64,000 nt of DNA from Sinorhizobium fredii NGR234 (GTDB taxonomy: Bacteria > Pseudomonadota > Alphaproteobacteria > Rhizobiales > Rhizobiaceae): NCBI RefSeq assembly GCF_000018545.1, contig NC_012587.1, forward strand, positions 1,426,001-1,490,000. The letters run 5' to 3'. Under the pieces are notes generated by a model, which saw nothing but the letters and a program-made list of their open reading frames with translations, searched no databases and was not told the origin of the DNA. A program made the translations under genes and the position numbers. Shown here piece after piece: positions 8,456 through 17,581 of the stretch. Positions within the stretch are counted from its first letter, which is position 1. Each line of letters opens with the position of its first letter.

Positions 8456-8600
8456 CGAAAACGAACGACGCCCGCCGAGGGAGGAGATCCGGCGGGCGTC
8501 ATAAGAATGATTGGCAACCGGGAGGAGGAGTGTTGCCAATCCTATCGAAACAGCGCTGGGAGGAGGAGTGCGCTGTTTCGAATTCCGTCGAGCTTTCGGC
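8456..8600 (-). ncRNA. Three-hairpin anti-Shine-Dalgarno sRNA, alpha-r14 (NfeR1)-like, copy B
   Basis: This is the second copy, 150 bp upstream (minus-strand sense) of copy A and with better stems. Hairpin 1 pairs 8546-8556 with 8570-8580 (11 bp), hairpin 2 pairs 8510-8518 with 8532-8540 (9 bp), and hairpin 3 pairs 8467-8476 with 8491-8500 (10 bp). Loops of hairpins 1 and 2 carry ACTCCTCCTCCC and loop 3 carries ATCTCCTCCC. Hairpin 3 is followed by TTCGTTTT as terminator. The compensating differences between the two copies keep the stems and loops, a strong sign of a structured RNA. The transcript may start further upstream, near 8674, if the candidate promoter is correct. Confidence 0.87.
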
Positions 8601-8680
8601 TCGGGTCTTTCGGAAGTCTGGGCGGAGACCAATCCGCGGGCCCTTTGGTTCTTCACCGCCGACGCCTTTTGATGTCTTGA

Positions 8681-8709
8681 ATATAGTGCGGCCGAGCGGA
8701 CTTGTGCAG
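8681..8709 (-). promoter_or_regulatory. Candidate promoter of sRNA copy B
   Basis: On the minus strand CTGCAC is followed after 17 bases by CTATAT. The second box equals the Sinorhizobium -10 consensus, and the first shares four of six bases with CTTGAC. The implied start near 8674 would give a leader of about 80-90 nt before the first hairpin. A nearer promoter is possible. Confidence 0.4.
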
Positions 8710-8842
8710 TGCGATATCGGCATGGAAGATGTGCATCTCGCGCAGATCGGTTGTTGCGATCGGCATATGAGGACGCGTCGCGGTACCCAAGCGTAGAAGT
8801 GGCGAGCATCGCCGCGGCCACACCCCGCCCGATCGGCGACGA

Positions 8843-8925
8843 TGGTGCCCGGTGAGGGACTCGAACCCCCATGCTCTCGCGCTTGGACCTAAACCAAGTG
8901 TGTCTACCAATTCCACCAACCGGGC
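8843..8925 (-). tRNA. tRNA-Leu (anticodon UAG)
   Basis: This is a class II tRNA of 83 nt including an encoded CCA. The acceptor arm is GCCCGGT / ACCGGGC, the anticodon loop is TTTAGGT between CTTGG and CCAAG, the variable arm is long, and the T arm is GGGGGTTCGAGTCCC. The anticodon UAG reads CUA and, by wobble, other CUN codons. A promoter-like pair (CTTGCC, 18 bases, CTACAG) lies upstream at 8947-8976 on the minus strand. Confidence 0.95.
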
Positions 8926-8976
8926 AACGGAGGGGGCTTGCGAAGCCTGTAGAACAATGACGGGCATTTTGGCAAG

Positions 8977-9455
8977 TCTTGCGTGGCGGCGGCGGGCGGC
9001 GGCTCGGAGCGGGGCGTGCGGTTCTGCCGCTTTGTCGATATGTGACGCCGCCGGCGCCGCCGGGAACTCCAGGCGACTCCCGCATCGGAAATACTTGCCA
9101 TTCGGCGGCCATCGGGTGTATTTGGCGCCCGTGACACACCGCGAAATGTGCGATGGCTTCGTGACGCCTTGTCGAGAGCGACCTGGCGGTCGTGGTTAAG
9201 TGATTGAATTCACTGTCCTCTGGTAGGCCGGCATTGCGTGGCGAAGGCGAGAAGCCGCAGGTCTCGCGCGTCGGACCGGCACGATATCGCGGCCATATGT
9301 CGGTATTCGACGGTGAGGAGGGCAGGCAAAATGCCATTTTGCTTGCAAAACGGTCGCGGAATTGCGTAAAGCCACTCCCGGCAAATGGATCGGCTCAAGT
9401 GCTCGCCAGGCCTTTCGGGGCAAGAGCACTCTCAACGTGAAGTGAAGGTTTGAAC
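8977..9455. other. Intergenic region between tRNA-Leu and tig
   Basis: No gene is supported in this stretch of about 480 bp. The right end must hold the tig promoter and leader, including AGTGAAGGT just before the tig start. Short frames on both strands lack ribosome sites and family features. Confidence 0.4.
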
Positions 9456-10931
9456 ATGCAGGTTATCGAAACGCTCGCTGAAGGGCTGAAGCGCGAACTC
9501 AAGGTCGTAATCCCGGCCGATGAAATGCAAACTCGGATGAACGAGCGCCTGGCCGACGTGAAGGACCGCGTCCGCATCAACGGCTTCCGCCCCGGCAAGG
9601 TGCCGGTTGCGCACCTGAAGAAGGTCTACGGCAAGTCGATCATGGCCGAACTCGTCAACGAGATCGTCCGGGACAAGCCGACTGAAATCTTGACGAGCCG
9701 CGGCGAGAAGTCGGCCACCCAGCCTGAGGTCGCCATGACCGAGGACGAGGCCGAAGCCGACAAGATCCTCAAGGCCGAAGCCGATTTCGAATTCACGCTC
9801 GCCTATGAGATCATCCCGGCGATCGAGCTCAAGGATGCGACCGGCATCAAGGTCACCCGCGAAGTCGTCGAGATCGCCGAGGACGAAGTCAACGAACAGA
9901 TCCTGCGCATCGCCGAAAGCGCCCGCACCTATGAATCGAAGAAGGGCAAGGCCGCCAACGGCGATCGCGTCACTATCGATTATCTCGGCAAGGTGGACGG
10001 CGTCGCCTTCGACGGCGGCAAGGACGAGGACGCCGAACTGGTGCTCGGCTCCAACCGCTTCATCCCCGGCTTTGAAGAACAGCTCGTCGGCGTCAAGGCC
10101 GGCGACGAGAAGACCATCACGGTTACCTTCCCGGCCGATTATCCGGCCGCCAACCTCGCCGGCAAGGAAGCGACCTTCGACATCACCGTGAAGGATGTCG
10201 CAGCAGCCGCTCCGATCGAGATCAACGACGAGCTCGCAACCAAGCTCGGCCTCGAATCGGCCGACAAGCTGAAGGAAATCGTCCGCGGCCAGATCGAAAG
10301 CCAGTACGGCTCGGTCACCCGCCAGAAGGTCAAGCGCCAGCTTCTCGACCAGCTCGACGAGCTCTATCAGTTCGAAACGCCCGAGCGCCTCGTCAACGCC
10401 GAATTCGAGAACATCTGGCGCCAGATCAACACCGACCTCGAGCAGGCCGGCAAGACCTTCGCCGATGAGGATACGACGGAAGAAGAGGCCCGCGCCGAGT
10501 ACCGCAAGCTCGCCGAGCGCCGCGTTCGTCTCGGCCTCGTTCTCTCCGAGATCGGCGAGAAGGCCGGCGTCCAGGTGAGCGACGACGAAATGCAGCGCTC
10601 GCTGTTCGAGCAGCTGCGTCAGTTCCCCGGCCAGGAAAAGCAGATCCTCGACTACTTCAAGAACACGCCTGGCGCGGCCGCTTCGCTGCGCGCCCCGCTC
10701 TTCGAGGAGAAGGTCGTCGACCACCTGCTTTCGGAAGTCGCGGTGACCGACAAGACGGTGTCCAAGGACGAACTGATGGCCGAGGACGAAGCCGAAGACA
10801 AGCCGGCAAAGAAGGCGCCGGCCAAGAAGAAGGCGGCCGCGAAGGCCGAAGCTGGCGAAGGCGAAGAAGCCGCAGCTCCGAAGAAGAAGGCTCCGGCCAA
10901 GAAGAAGGCCGCGGACGACAGCGCCGAGTAA
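9456..10931 (+). CDS. tig: Trigger factor (ribosome-associated chaperone, prolyl isomerase)
   Basis: This 491-residue protein binds nascent chains at the ribosome exit. The N-terminal domain carries the ribosome-binding signature [17 protein letters not shown] near residues 44-60. The FKBP-type isomerase domain follows ([20 protein letters not shown] near residue 170), and then the helical C-terminal substrate-binding arms. The last 45 residues are an unusual Lys/Ala/Pro/Glu tail with repeated APAKKK words. The ATG at 9456 follows GTGAAGGT; a TTG two codons earlier is less likely. A terminator follows. Confidence 0.97.
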   Translation: MQVIETLAEGLKRELKVVIPADEMQTRMNERLADVKDRVRINGFRPGKVPVAHLKKVYGKSIMAELVNEIVRDKPTEILTSRGEKSATQPEVAMTEDEAEADKILKAEADFEFTLAYEIIPAIELKDATGIKVTREVVEIAEDEVNEQILRIAESARTYESKKGKAANGDRVTIDYLGKVDGVAFDGGKDEDAELVLGSNRFIPGFEEQLVGVKAGDEKTITVTFPADYPAANLAGKEATFDITVKDVAAAAPIEINDELATKLGLESADKLKEIVRGQIESQYGSVTRQKVKRQLLDQLDELYQFETPERLVNAEFENIWRQINTDLEQAGKTFADEDTTEEEARAEYRKLAERRVRLGLVLSEIGEKAGVQVSDDEMQRSLFEQLRQFPGQEKQILDYFKNTPGAAASLRAPLFEEKVVDHLLSEVAVTDKTVSKDELMAEDEAEDKPAKKAPAKKKAAAKAEAGEGEEAAAPKKKAPAKKKAADDSAE

Positions 10932-10951
10932 TCGGCACGCTCCAGACATTC

Positions 10952-10975
10952 AAGGCCGCCTCCGGGCGGCCTTTT
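10952..10975 (+). terminator. Rho-independent terminator of tig
   Basis: A 9-bp stem (AAGGCCGCC / GGCGGCCTT) with a TCCG tetraloop is followed by TTTTC, 20 bases after the tig stop. Confidence 0.85.
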
Positions 10976-11163
10976 CATATCGGCAAAAGGAACGCCGCCG
11001 AGGTCGGCGGCCCGGACCGCAAGGCGGCGGCCAGAGCGCAAGCGCTGTTCTGGCTCCATCTTCCGGTTCTTCGTTTCTGCGACACCTGCGCACTCTTCCC
11101 GGAGAGACGATGACGCTGTAGGGTGGCCGAACGCGTGCCCGACCATCCCACCGGAGGCTCCGT

Positions 11164-11745
11164 ATGGCCGAGGTCTTGTTGTTCCACCACGCACAGGGGC
11201 TGACCCCGGGTGTGCGCGCGTTCGCCGACGACTTGCGGGCCACCGGTCACGTCGTGCACACGCCGGACCTGTTCGACGGACGCACGTTCCGGAGCATCGA
11301 TGAGGGTCTTGCCTACATCGGTGAGATCGGATTCGACGACATGCGGGAGCGCGGCGTCCGCGTCGCCGACCAACTGCCATCCGAGCTCATTTATGCCGGG
11401 TTCTCGTTCGGTGTGCTGCCGGCGCAGAAGCTGGCACAGACACGGCCCGGAGCCCGCGGAGCCCTGCTCTTCTACTCTTGCCTGCCGATCAGCGGCGAGT
11501 GGGCCTTCGGACCCTGGCCAGACGGCGTCGCGGTCCAGATTCACGGTATGGACAACGACCCGATCTTCGTCGGCGAGGGCGACATCGACGCCGCCCGCGA
11601 GATCGTGGAGAAGGTGGAGGACGGGGAGCTTTTCCTGTATCCCGGCGATCAGCACTACTTCGCCGACAGCTCGCTCCCGTCATATGACGCGGATGCGACG
11701 GCACTGCTCACCATCCGCGTGCTTGAGTTCCTGGACCGCGTTTGA
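11164..11745 (+). CDS. Dienelactone hydrolase family protein
   Basis: This 193-residue alpha/beta hydrolase belongs to the dienelactone hydrolase superfamily. The nucleophile motif is GFSFG (residues about 79-83), with Ser where classical dienelactone hydrolases have Cys. The acid is probably Asp in MDNDPIF and the base His in GDQHYF near residue 160. GGAGG precedes the ATG. The protein resembles actinobacterial members of this family in wording, and no aromatic-degradation genes are nearby. The substrate is unknown and I do not infer a chlorocatechol role. Confidence 0.85.
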   Translation: MAEVLLFHHAQGLTPGVRAFADDLRATGHVVHTPDLFDGRTFRSIDEGLAYIGEIGFDDMRERGVRVADQLPSELIYAGFSFGVLPAQKLAQTRPGARGALLFYSCLPISGEWAFGPWPDGVAVQIHGMDNDPIFVGEGDIDAAREIVEKVEDGELFLYPGDQHYFADSSLPSYDADATALLTIRVLEFLDRV

Positions 11746-11812
11746 TCCATGCCGGCGTCTTGGTTCGAGCTCAGTCCGAAAGGTAGGTCCCGCGACTGCG
11801 CTTACGCCAGAA

Positions 11813-13216
11813 CTACACGGTTTTGATCTCGCCCATCCGGTTCCAGGCGTCGAGCCCGGCAATCTTGTAGGCCTCCGCAAGCGTCGGATAGTTGAACGTG
11901 TTCTCGACGAAATATTCGACCGTCCCCTTCAGGTTCAGGACCGCCTGGCCGATATGGACGAGTTCGGTGGCGCCTTCGCCGATGATGTGCACGCCAAGGA
12001 GGCGCCGGGTCTTCAGCGAGAAGATCATCTTCAGGAGGCCCGCATCGAGCCCCATGATGTGGCCACGCGATGTTTCGCGGAACCGGGCGATGCCGCACTC
12101 ATAGGGGATGCCGCGTTCCTTCACTTCTTCTTCGGAAAGCCCGCAGGTGGAGATTTCAGGCACCGCGTAAATGCCGTAGGGGAAATACTTCTGCGGCTCC
12201 TTGGCGATGGCGCCGACGGCGACGCGCGCTGCGACGCGGCCCTGTTCCATCGACGTCGAGGCGAGACTCGGAAAGCCCACCACGTCACCGGCGGCATAGA
12301 TGTTCGGAACGGTCGTCTGGAATGTTTCCGGATTGACGCTCAAGCGCCCGCGGCTGTCCGCTTCGAGACCGGCAGCCGGGAGGTTGAGCGCTTCGGTGGC
12401 TCCCATGCGGCCGGCGGCAAACAGCACCATATCGGTCGTGATCCTGCGGCCATTGTCGAGTGTAAGCGCAACCTTACCGTCATCGAGCCGCTCCACCTTC
12501 TCGGCTTTCTGGCCGAGATTGAGCTTCATGTTGCGGTCGCGCAGCTGATAGGTGAAGTCCTCGACGATCTCCTTGTCGATGAAGTCGAGCATCGTCGGCT
12601 TGGGGTCGATCACCGTCACCTGCGTGTCGAGCGCGCTGAAGATCGTCGCATATTCGATGCCGACGACCCCGGCGCCGATGACTACCAACGATCGCGGCAG
12701 GTCCTGGATATCGAGGAGCTCGTCGCTGTCGAGAACGGTCTTCTCGTCGAACGGAATATAATCCGGCCGAAAGGGCTTCGTGCCGACGGCAAGCAGGACG
12801 CTGGTGCCGGAAACGTGCAGGCTCTCGCCGTCGTCCTTGACAACTTCGAGCGTGGTCGGATCGATGAAGCTCGCCTTGCCGCGGATGTGCTGCACCCGGT
12901 TTCGCGCGAACTGGTGCTCCAACACCTCGACTTCATGGTTCAGCGTGATGATCAGGCGCTGGCGCAAATCCTCGGCGCTGATCTCCTGCTTCACCCGGTA
13001 GGAGCGCCCGTAGAATCCGCGCTCGCGCCAGCCGGAGAGGTTGAGCGCCGTCTCGCGCAGCGTCTTCGAGGGAATCGTACCGGTGTGGACGGATACGCCA
13101 CCGACGCGTTTGCCCTGCTCGATGACGAGCACTTTCTTGCCGAGCTTGGCCGCCTGGATTGCGCCTCTGCGGCCGGCCGGGCCACTGCCGACGACGATAA
13201 GATCGAACTGGTTCAT
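11813..13216 (-). CDS. sthA: Soluble pyridine nucleotide transhydrogenase (Si-specific)
   Basis: This 467-residue FAD enzyme interconverts NADPH/NAD+ and NADP+/NADH. The first Rossmann motif is VVGSGPAGRRGAIQAAKLG. The redox-disulfide region of related disulfide reductases is replaced by GVSVHTGTIPSKTLRE, lacking the CXXXXC pair, which is the hallmark of SthA. The second dinucleotide motif is VIGAGVVGIEYATIFS near residue 180, and the C-terminal dimerisation domain follows the IYAAGDVVGFPSLA FAD motif. AGGGGAAC precedes the ATG. It helps remove excess NADPH, which fits nearby PHA metabolism, though no operon links them. Confidence 0.95.
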   Translation of the reverse strand: MNQFDLIVVGSGPAGRRGAIQAAKLGKKVLVIEQGKRVGGVSVHTGTIPSKTLRETALNLSGWRERGFYGRSYRVKQEISAEDLRQRLIITLNHEVEVLEHQFARNRVQHIRGKASFIDPTTLEVVKDDGESLHVSGTSVLLAVGTKPFRPDYIPFDEKTVLDSDELLDIQDLPRSLVVIGAGVVGIEYATIFSALDTQVTVIDPKPTMLDFIDKEIVEDFTYQLRDRNMKLNLGQKAEKVERLDDGKVALTLDNGRRITTDMVLFAAGRMGATEALNLPAAGLEADSRGRLSVNPETFQTTVPNIYAAGDVVGFPSLASTSMEQGRVAARVAVGAIAKEPQKYFPYGIYAVPEISTCGLSEEEVKERGIPYECGIARFRETSRGHIMGLDAGLLKMIFSLKTRRLLGVHIIGEGATELVHIGQAVLNLKGTVEYFVENTFNYPTLAEAYKIAGLDAWNRMGEIKTV

Positions 13217-13400
13217 GAACGTTCCCCTGAGCCCAAGCGAGAATCGTTTTTGCGATGCGGCAAAAATCGCGCAGGGACACCTATATCGTCAATCGGACGA
13301 TTTGATGAAGTGGCAATGCCGCAATGATCTGTCCTGGATGCGTCCGATGCCAAATATCGCTATGCTGCCCGCGTTCGGCGACGAGAAAAGAGGAGGACGG

Positions 13401-14471
13401 ATGGGCATGGCGCTCGAATGGATGAAGGGTCCGGCGGATATCTCGCCGGCCGCGCACGGTGATGATGGCGCGCCAGCGGTTGAAGGAACGGCGGGCAATC
13501 GGCCGGGCGTCGTGGCGGCCGCCGTCTACCAGAACGGGCGGCGCCTTCGCGACATCCATATCGAAGAGGCGGGAGAGTGGCGAAACCGCGAGAACGTTGT
13601 AATCTGGATCGGTCTGCACGAACCGGACCCGGCCCTGTTGCGGCAGGTGCAGAAGGAGTTCGACCTGCACGACCTGGCGATCGAGGATGCCGGCAAGGCG
13701 CATCAGCGTCCGAAGCTTGAAATCTACGGTGACGCGATCTTCGTCGTGGCCCGCACCGCCCATATGGTCGAGGAGGAGATCGCCTTCGGAGAAACCCACC
13801 TCTTCGTGGGGCGCGGCTACGTCGTTTCCGTTCGTCACGGCGCGTCGACGTCCTACATGGCGGTGAGGCAGCGTTGCGAGTCGTCGCCGGCCGCCTTGGC
13901 TCATGGCGAGAATTACATCCTCTATTCGATCCTCGACTTCATCGTCGACAACTACATGCCTGTGGTGGAGGCGATCCACACGGAGGTGGAGGAGCTGGAA
14001 GATCGTCTGCTGCGCTCCCGGTTGGACAAGGCACATATCGAGCGGCTCTATCTGATGCGGCGCAATCTGCTCAAGCTGCGCAATGCGGTCGTCCCGCTGG
14101 TCGATGTCTGCCGCCGCCACGAGCATCTCGAACTGCCGGGCATGGACGCGGCCATGGAGCCGCTTTTTCGAGATGTCACCGATCACGTTCGCCGCGTCCA
14201 GGAGGACATCGACGCACTGCGCGAAGTGCTGGCCTTCACCTTCGAGGCAAGCCTGATGATCGGCCAGTCCGAGCAGACGGAAATCTCCCGCAAACTCGCC
14301 TCCTGGGCGGCGATCCTGGCGGTGCCCACGGCGATCGCCGGAATCTACGGCATGAACTTCGACGATATGCCGGAGCTCAGGTTCCGCTATGGCTATTTCG
14401 TCGTATTGGCGGTGATCTTCGGGCTGTGCGCGATGCTCTACCGGTTCTTCCGGCGGGCGCGCTGGCTTTAG
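13401..14471 (+). CDS. corA: CorA-family magnesium/cobalt transporter
   Basis: This 356-residue CorA-type divalent cation channel has a large acidic cytoplasmic N-domain, a long helix (about residues 195-300) and two C-terminal membrane helices. The family signature YGMNFDDMPE sits at the end of helix 1, with the acidic periplasmic loop after it. The first-helix sequence AAILAVPTAIAGIYGMN is typical. AGGAGGACGG directly before the ATG at 13401 decides the start over longer frames upstream. Confidence 0.93.
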   Translation: MGMALEWMKGPADISPAAHGDDGAPAVEGTAGNRPGVVAAAVYQNGRRLRDIHIEEAGEWRNRENVVIWIGLHEPDPALLRQVQKEFDLHDLAIEDAGKAHQRPKLEIYGDAIFVVARTAHMVEEEIAFGETHLFVGRGYVVSVRHGASTSYMAVRQRCESSPAALAHGENYILYSILDFIVDNYMPVVEAIHTEVEELEDRLLRSRLDKAHIERLYLMRRNLLKLRNAVVPLVDVCRRHEHLELPGMDAAMEPLFRDVTDHVRRVQEDIDALREVLAFTFEASLMIGQSEQTEISRKLASWAAILAVPTAIAGIYGMNFDDMPELRFRYGYFVVLAVIFGLCAMLYRFFRRARWL

Positions 14472-14599
14472 TCAGGGGAGCCACTGCAGGTCCTCGTTCA
14501 ATGCCTGGTACGCCTCCGCGATCAGACTTCGTGCGCCGCTAGTTTGATCCGTCTCAAAGAGTCCGTTTCTACCGGCCAGCGACGTGCTAAGCTTGTTAC

Positions 14600-15088
14600 A
14601 TGACGGCGGCCGACCAATACAGTTTTCGCAAAGCGACGTTGGATGATCTCCCGTTGCTTACAGCATGGCAATCGAACCCGCATGTCCGCGCATGGTGGGA
14701 CTCGGATGAGCCGTACGATGCAGCAGACTTGGCTGATCCTCGGGTAGCGCGTTGGATTGTTTCAACCGCCGAACGCCCCTTTGCTTTCATGCAGGACTAT
14801 ACCGTCCACGGCTGGGAAGATCACCATTTTGCCAAGCTTCCCAGTGGATCGCGGGGAATCGATCAATACATAGGAGACCCCGAAATGATCGGTGTTGGGC
14901 ACGGATCAGCATTTATCGGGGCGAGAATGAGGGCTCTCTTCGATGTGGGTGTATCCGTTATCGCGACCGATCCTCACCCGGCCAATGAACGGGCGATTGC
15001 CGTCTACAAGAAACTGGGTTTCGAACCGTTCGGATCACCTCAAGAGACACAGTGGGGCTTGGTTTTGCCAATGCTTGCGAGGCGGTAA
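14600..15088 (+). CDS. GNAT acetyltransferase, AAC(6')-like
   Basis: This 162-residue GNAT-fold acetyltransferase resembles aminoglycoside 6'-N-acetyltransferases: an N-terminal WWDSDEPYD, a central GIDQYIGDPEMIGVGHGSAF with the acetyl-CoA loop, and C-terminal ATDPHPANERAIAVYKKLGF. Related chromosomal proteins occur in many soil bacteria and often act on other amines or siderophore precursors, so resistance should not be assumed. It stands alone, with no resistance or integron genes around. Confidence 0.85.
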   Translation: MTAADQYSFRKATLDDLPLLTAWQSNPHVRAWWDSDEPYDAADLADPRVARWIVSTAERPFAFMQDYTVHGWEDHHFAKLPSGSRGIDQYIGDPEMIGVGHGSAFIGARMRALFDVGVSVIATDPHPANERAIAVYKKLGFEPFGSPQETQWGLVLPMLARR

Positions 15089-15189
15089 GCGGCACACTGC
15101 GGCTTCGTCCGAATCTGAGATATGGCCGACCGCGCAGTACCTATCCGCTCGGTGGCTGAAACCAAGCGTGACCGTTTATGAGTATGAGC

Positions 15190-15981
15190 CTAGAACAGTC
15201 GCAGTCCCTTCATGCTGACGTGTCCGTCCTTGCCGATGATCACGTGGTCGTGGACGGTGATGCCGAGCGGTTTGGCCGCTTCGGCGATCAGCTTGGTCAT
15301 TTCGATATCGGCACGCGATGGCGTCGGGTCGCCGGATGGATGATTGTGCGCCAGGATCAACGCGGTCGCGGAGAGTTCCAGGGCACGCTTGACCACCTCG
15401 CGGGGATAGACGGGCGTATGGTCGATCGTTCCCTGCTGCTGCACCTCGTCCGCAATCAGTGCATTGCGCTTGTCGAGAAACAGGATCCGGAACTGTTCCT
15501 TCGTTTCATGCGCCATTGCGGCGTGACAATAGTCGATCACGGCGCTCCAGGATGACAGGACCTGCTTGTTGCGGAGTTCGCTTTTCAGCGTCCGTTGCGC
15601 GGCGGTCGCGATCAGCTTCAGGTCCAGCGCGACAGCTTCGCCGACGCCCTTGACCTCCTGCAACAGATGCTGCGGCGCGCCGAACACCCCGGAAAGCGTA
15701 CCGAAGCGGGCAAGAAGCTCCTTGGCGATCGGTTTCGTGTCGCGGCGGGGAATGAGGCGGAACAGGATGAGTTCGAGAATATCGTAATCGGCGAGCGCCG
15801 CATCGCCCTGTTCCCGATAGCGGGCCCTCAGCCGATCACGGTGACCGTGATAGTGCGCCTCGCCGGTGCCGCCGAGCGTCGCCACCGTGTCGAGTTTCCG
15901 TGTCTTCTGCTGCGCGAAGAACTGCCGCTCGTCGGCAGTCTCGCTGTCGTCCGGTTCGGGAAAAGGGGGAGGCTTCGTCAC
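15190..15981 (-). CDS. radC: RadC-family JAMM/MPN protein
   Basis: This 263-residue RadC-family protein has an N-terminal UPF0758 helical part with a helix-hairpin-helix-like [13 protein letters not shown] near residue 110. The C-terminal MPN domain has the metal motif [14 protein letters not shown] (His215-x-His217...Asp228 approximately). The family is named for DNA repair, but the direct role is unproven. The GTG start overlaps the map stop (GTGA), so it is translationally coupled in the order sfsA-map-radC. Confidence 0.92.
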   Translation of the reverse strand: MTKPPPFPEPDDSETADERQFFAQQKTRKLDTVATLGGTGEAHYHGHRDRLRARYREQGDAALADYDILELILFRLIPRRDTKPIAKELLARFGTLSGVFGAPQHLLQEVKGVGEAVALDLKLIATAAQRTLKSELRNKQVLSSWSAVIDYCHAAMAHETKEQFRILFLDKRNALIADEVQQQGTIDHTPVYPREVVKRALELSATALILAHNHPSGDPTPSRADIEMTKLIAEAAKPLGITVHDHVIIGKDGHVSMKGLRLF

Positions 15982-16817
15982 GCGTTGCCCAATGCGCTGA
16001 CACCGGGCATGAAAAGGCCGGCCGGTGAAAGCGTGAACACTTCGCAGCCGTTCGCCGTAACGCCGACCGTGTGTTCGTACTGCGCCGAGAGCGACCGGTC
16101 GCGCGTCACGGCCGTCCAGCCGTCCGAGAGCACTTTCACATGCGGCCGGCCGAGATTGATCATCGGCTCGATCGTGAAGATCATGCCTTCCTTTAGTTCC
16201 GGCCCCTCACTGGCGTTGCCGTAGTGGAGGATGTTCGGGGCATCGTGGAACAGGCGGCCGACGCCGTGCCCGCAGAAGTCCCGGACGACCGAGCAGCGCT
16301 CCGATTCCGCATAGATCTGGATGGCCTCGCCGATCGCGCCGGTGCGGGCGCCGGGCCGAACCGCCGCGATACCGCGCATCAGGCATTCATGGGTGACTTC
16401 GAGCAGCCGTTCGGCGGCGCGCTTGATCTCGCCGACCGGGTACATCCGGCTGGAGTCGCCATGCCAGCCATCGACGACATAGGTGACGTCGATGTTGACG
16501 ATATCGCCGTCGCGCAGGGGCTTGTCGTTCGGTATGCCATGGCAGACGACGTGATTGATCGAGGTGCAGGACGACTTGGTATAGCCGCGATAGTTCAGGG
16601 TCGCGGGCAGCGCATCGTTGTCCATGCCGAATTCGAAGACGAACCGATCGATCTCTTCCGTCGTCACGCCGGGGCGTACCCGCGATACCAGTTCGTCCAG
16701 GCAGCGTGCCGTCACCTGACAGGCCTTGCGCATGCCTTCGAATCCATCCGGCCCGTAGAGACGAATGACGCCGGTGTTCTTGTAAGGGGCAGCGCCGGCC
16801 TCGATATAAGTTACCAT
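15978..16817 (-). CDS. map: Methionine aminopeptidase, type I
   Basis: This 279-residue metalloenzyme removes initiator Met from new proteins. Metal ligands are visible in [18 protein letters not shown] (two Asp), [12 protein letters not shown] (His), MIFTIEPMI (Glu) and [10 protein letters not shown] (Glu). The conserved [14 protein letters not shown] motif is near residue 85. It overlaps sfsA upstream and radC downstream by a few bases. Confidence 0.96.
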   Translation of the reverse strand: MVTYIEAGAAPYKNTGVIRLYGPDGFEGMRKACQVTARCLDELVSRVRPGVTTEEIDRFVFEFGMDNDALPATLNYRGYTKSSCTSINHVVCHGIPNDKPLRDGDIVNIDVTYVVDGWHGDSSRMYPVGEIKRAAERLLEVTHECLMRGIAAVRPGARTGAIGEAIQIYAESERCSVVRDFCGHGVGRLFHDAPNILHYGNASEGPELKEGMIFTIEPMINLGRPHVKVLSDGWTAVTRDRSLSAQYEHTVGVTANGCEVFTLSPAGLFMPGVSALGNA

Positions 16818-17566
16818 TCCAAGACTTTCGATGTTTCAGGCGGTTTTCTTAAATCAGCAACGACCGGTTCGTCCACTATCATCGCTCCGGCCGGCACGAT
16901 CTCGAAGGGCGATATCGCACATCGGATCGCATAGGCTTCGACGCCGCGTTGAGCGGCTCGCTCGAATGCCCGAGCATAAACCGGATCGAGGTCGCGGCAT
17001 ATCCGCAAGGCGCTGCAGTCGTCTCTTTGAACAAGATACAGCATGATCGCCCGATGTCCCGCCTCGACCATGTCACCGAGTTCGTCGAGATGCTTGGCGC
17101 CGCGCTCAGTCGGGCTGTCCGGAAATTCCGCCAAGGCCTCGGCGCGGCTGAAATGGACGTTCTTCACCTCGACATAGGCGAGGCCCTTTTGGGGATCGCT
17201 GAGCAGAATGTCGATTCTTGAATTGCGCCCATATTTCTGCTCGCGGCGGAGCGTTTCGTACGTATGTAGATCGCTGACCAGTGCGGCGGCGATCGCTTCC
17301 TCGGCGATCCGGTTCGGCAGCCCGGTATTGATGCCGACAAGCGTGCCGTTCGCCTCGACGATTTCCAGCATGTGTCGATATTTGCGCGTCGGCGAGTCAT
17401 GCTCGGACAGCCAGATTGCCGATCCGGGCGCCGTCAGGCCGCGCATCGAACCGGTGTTCGGGCAAGAGCCGGTGATCCGCGTCCCGTCGGCAAGGTCTGC
17501 ATCGAACAGGAAGCGCTTGTAACGCTGGAGAAGCGTCGCTGGAACGAGCGGACGGGAAAAATTCAC
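16811..17566 (-). CDS. sfsA: Sugar fermentation stimulation protein homolog SfsA
   Basis: This 251-residue member of the SfsA family has the N-terminal [27 protein letters not shown] near residue 35, [21 protein letters not shown] mid-protein and [19 protein letters not shown] near the C-terminus. The fold combines an OB-like domain with a nuclease-like domain, and the function is uncertain. The start appears to be GTG at 17566, with GGGACGCATC upstream. It is the first gene of the sfsA-map-radC overlap cluster. Confidence 0.93.
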   Translation of the reverse strand: MNFSRPLVPATLLQRYKRFLFDADLADGTRITGSCPNTGSMRGLTAPGSAIWLSEHDSPTRKYRHMLEIVEANGTLVGINTGLPNRIAEEAIAAALVSDLHTYETLRREQKYGRNSRIDILLSDPQKGLAYVEVKNVHFSRAEALAEFPDSPTERGAKHLDELGDMVEAGHRAIMLYLVQRDDCSALRICRDLDPVYARAFERAAQRGVEAYAIRCAISPFEIVPAGAMIVDEPVVADLRKPPETSKVLEW

Positions 17567-17581
17567 GATGCGTCCCGTATC

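Noticed and set aside
8184..8570. Repeated GGGAGGAGGAG words on the plus strand, read as ribosome sites of small genes
   Set aside because: No convincing start or frame follows them, and each lies in the loop of a hairpin. The minus-strand anti-SD sRNA reading explains all six.
8396..9337. A 313-codon minus-strand frame across the sRNA and tRNA-Leu region
   Set aside because: It passes through a tRNA gene and structured RNA hairpins, and its composition is not protein-like.
9432..10949. A 505-codon minus-strand frame opposite tig
   Set aside because: It is a mirror frame of a high-GC gene. Tig has all family motifs and a good ribosome site.
11210..13327. A 705-codon plus-strand frame over the hydrolase and sthA genes
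   Set aside because: It runs antisense through sthA, whose motifs are unambiguous, and out of frame through the hydrolase gene.
14600..15088. Integron or transposon context for the AAC(6')-like gene
   Set aside because: No integrase, attC-like site or transposase is found nearby.
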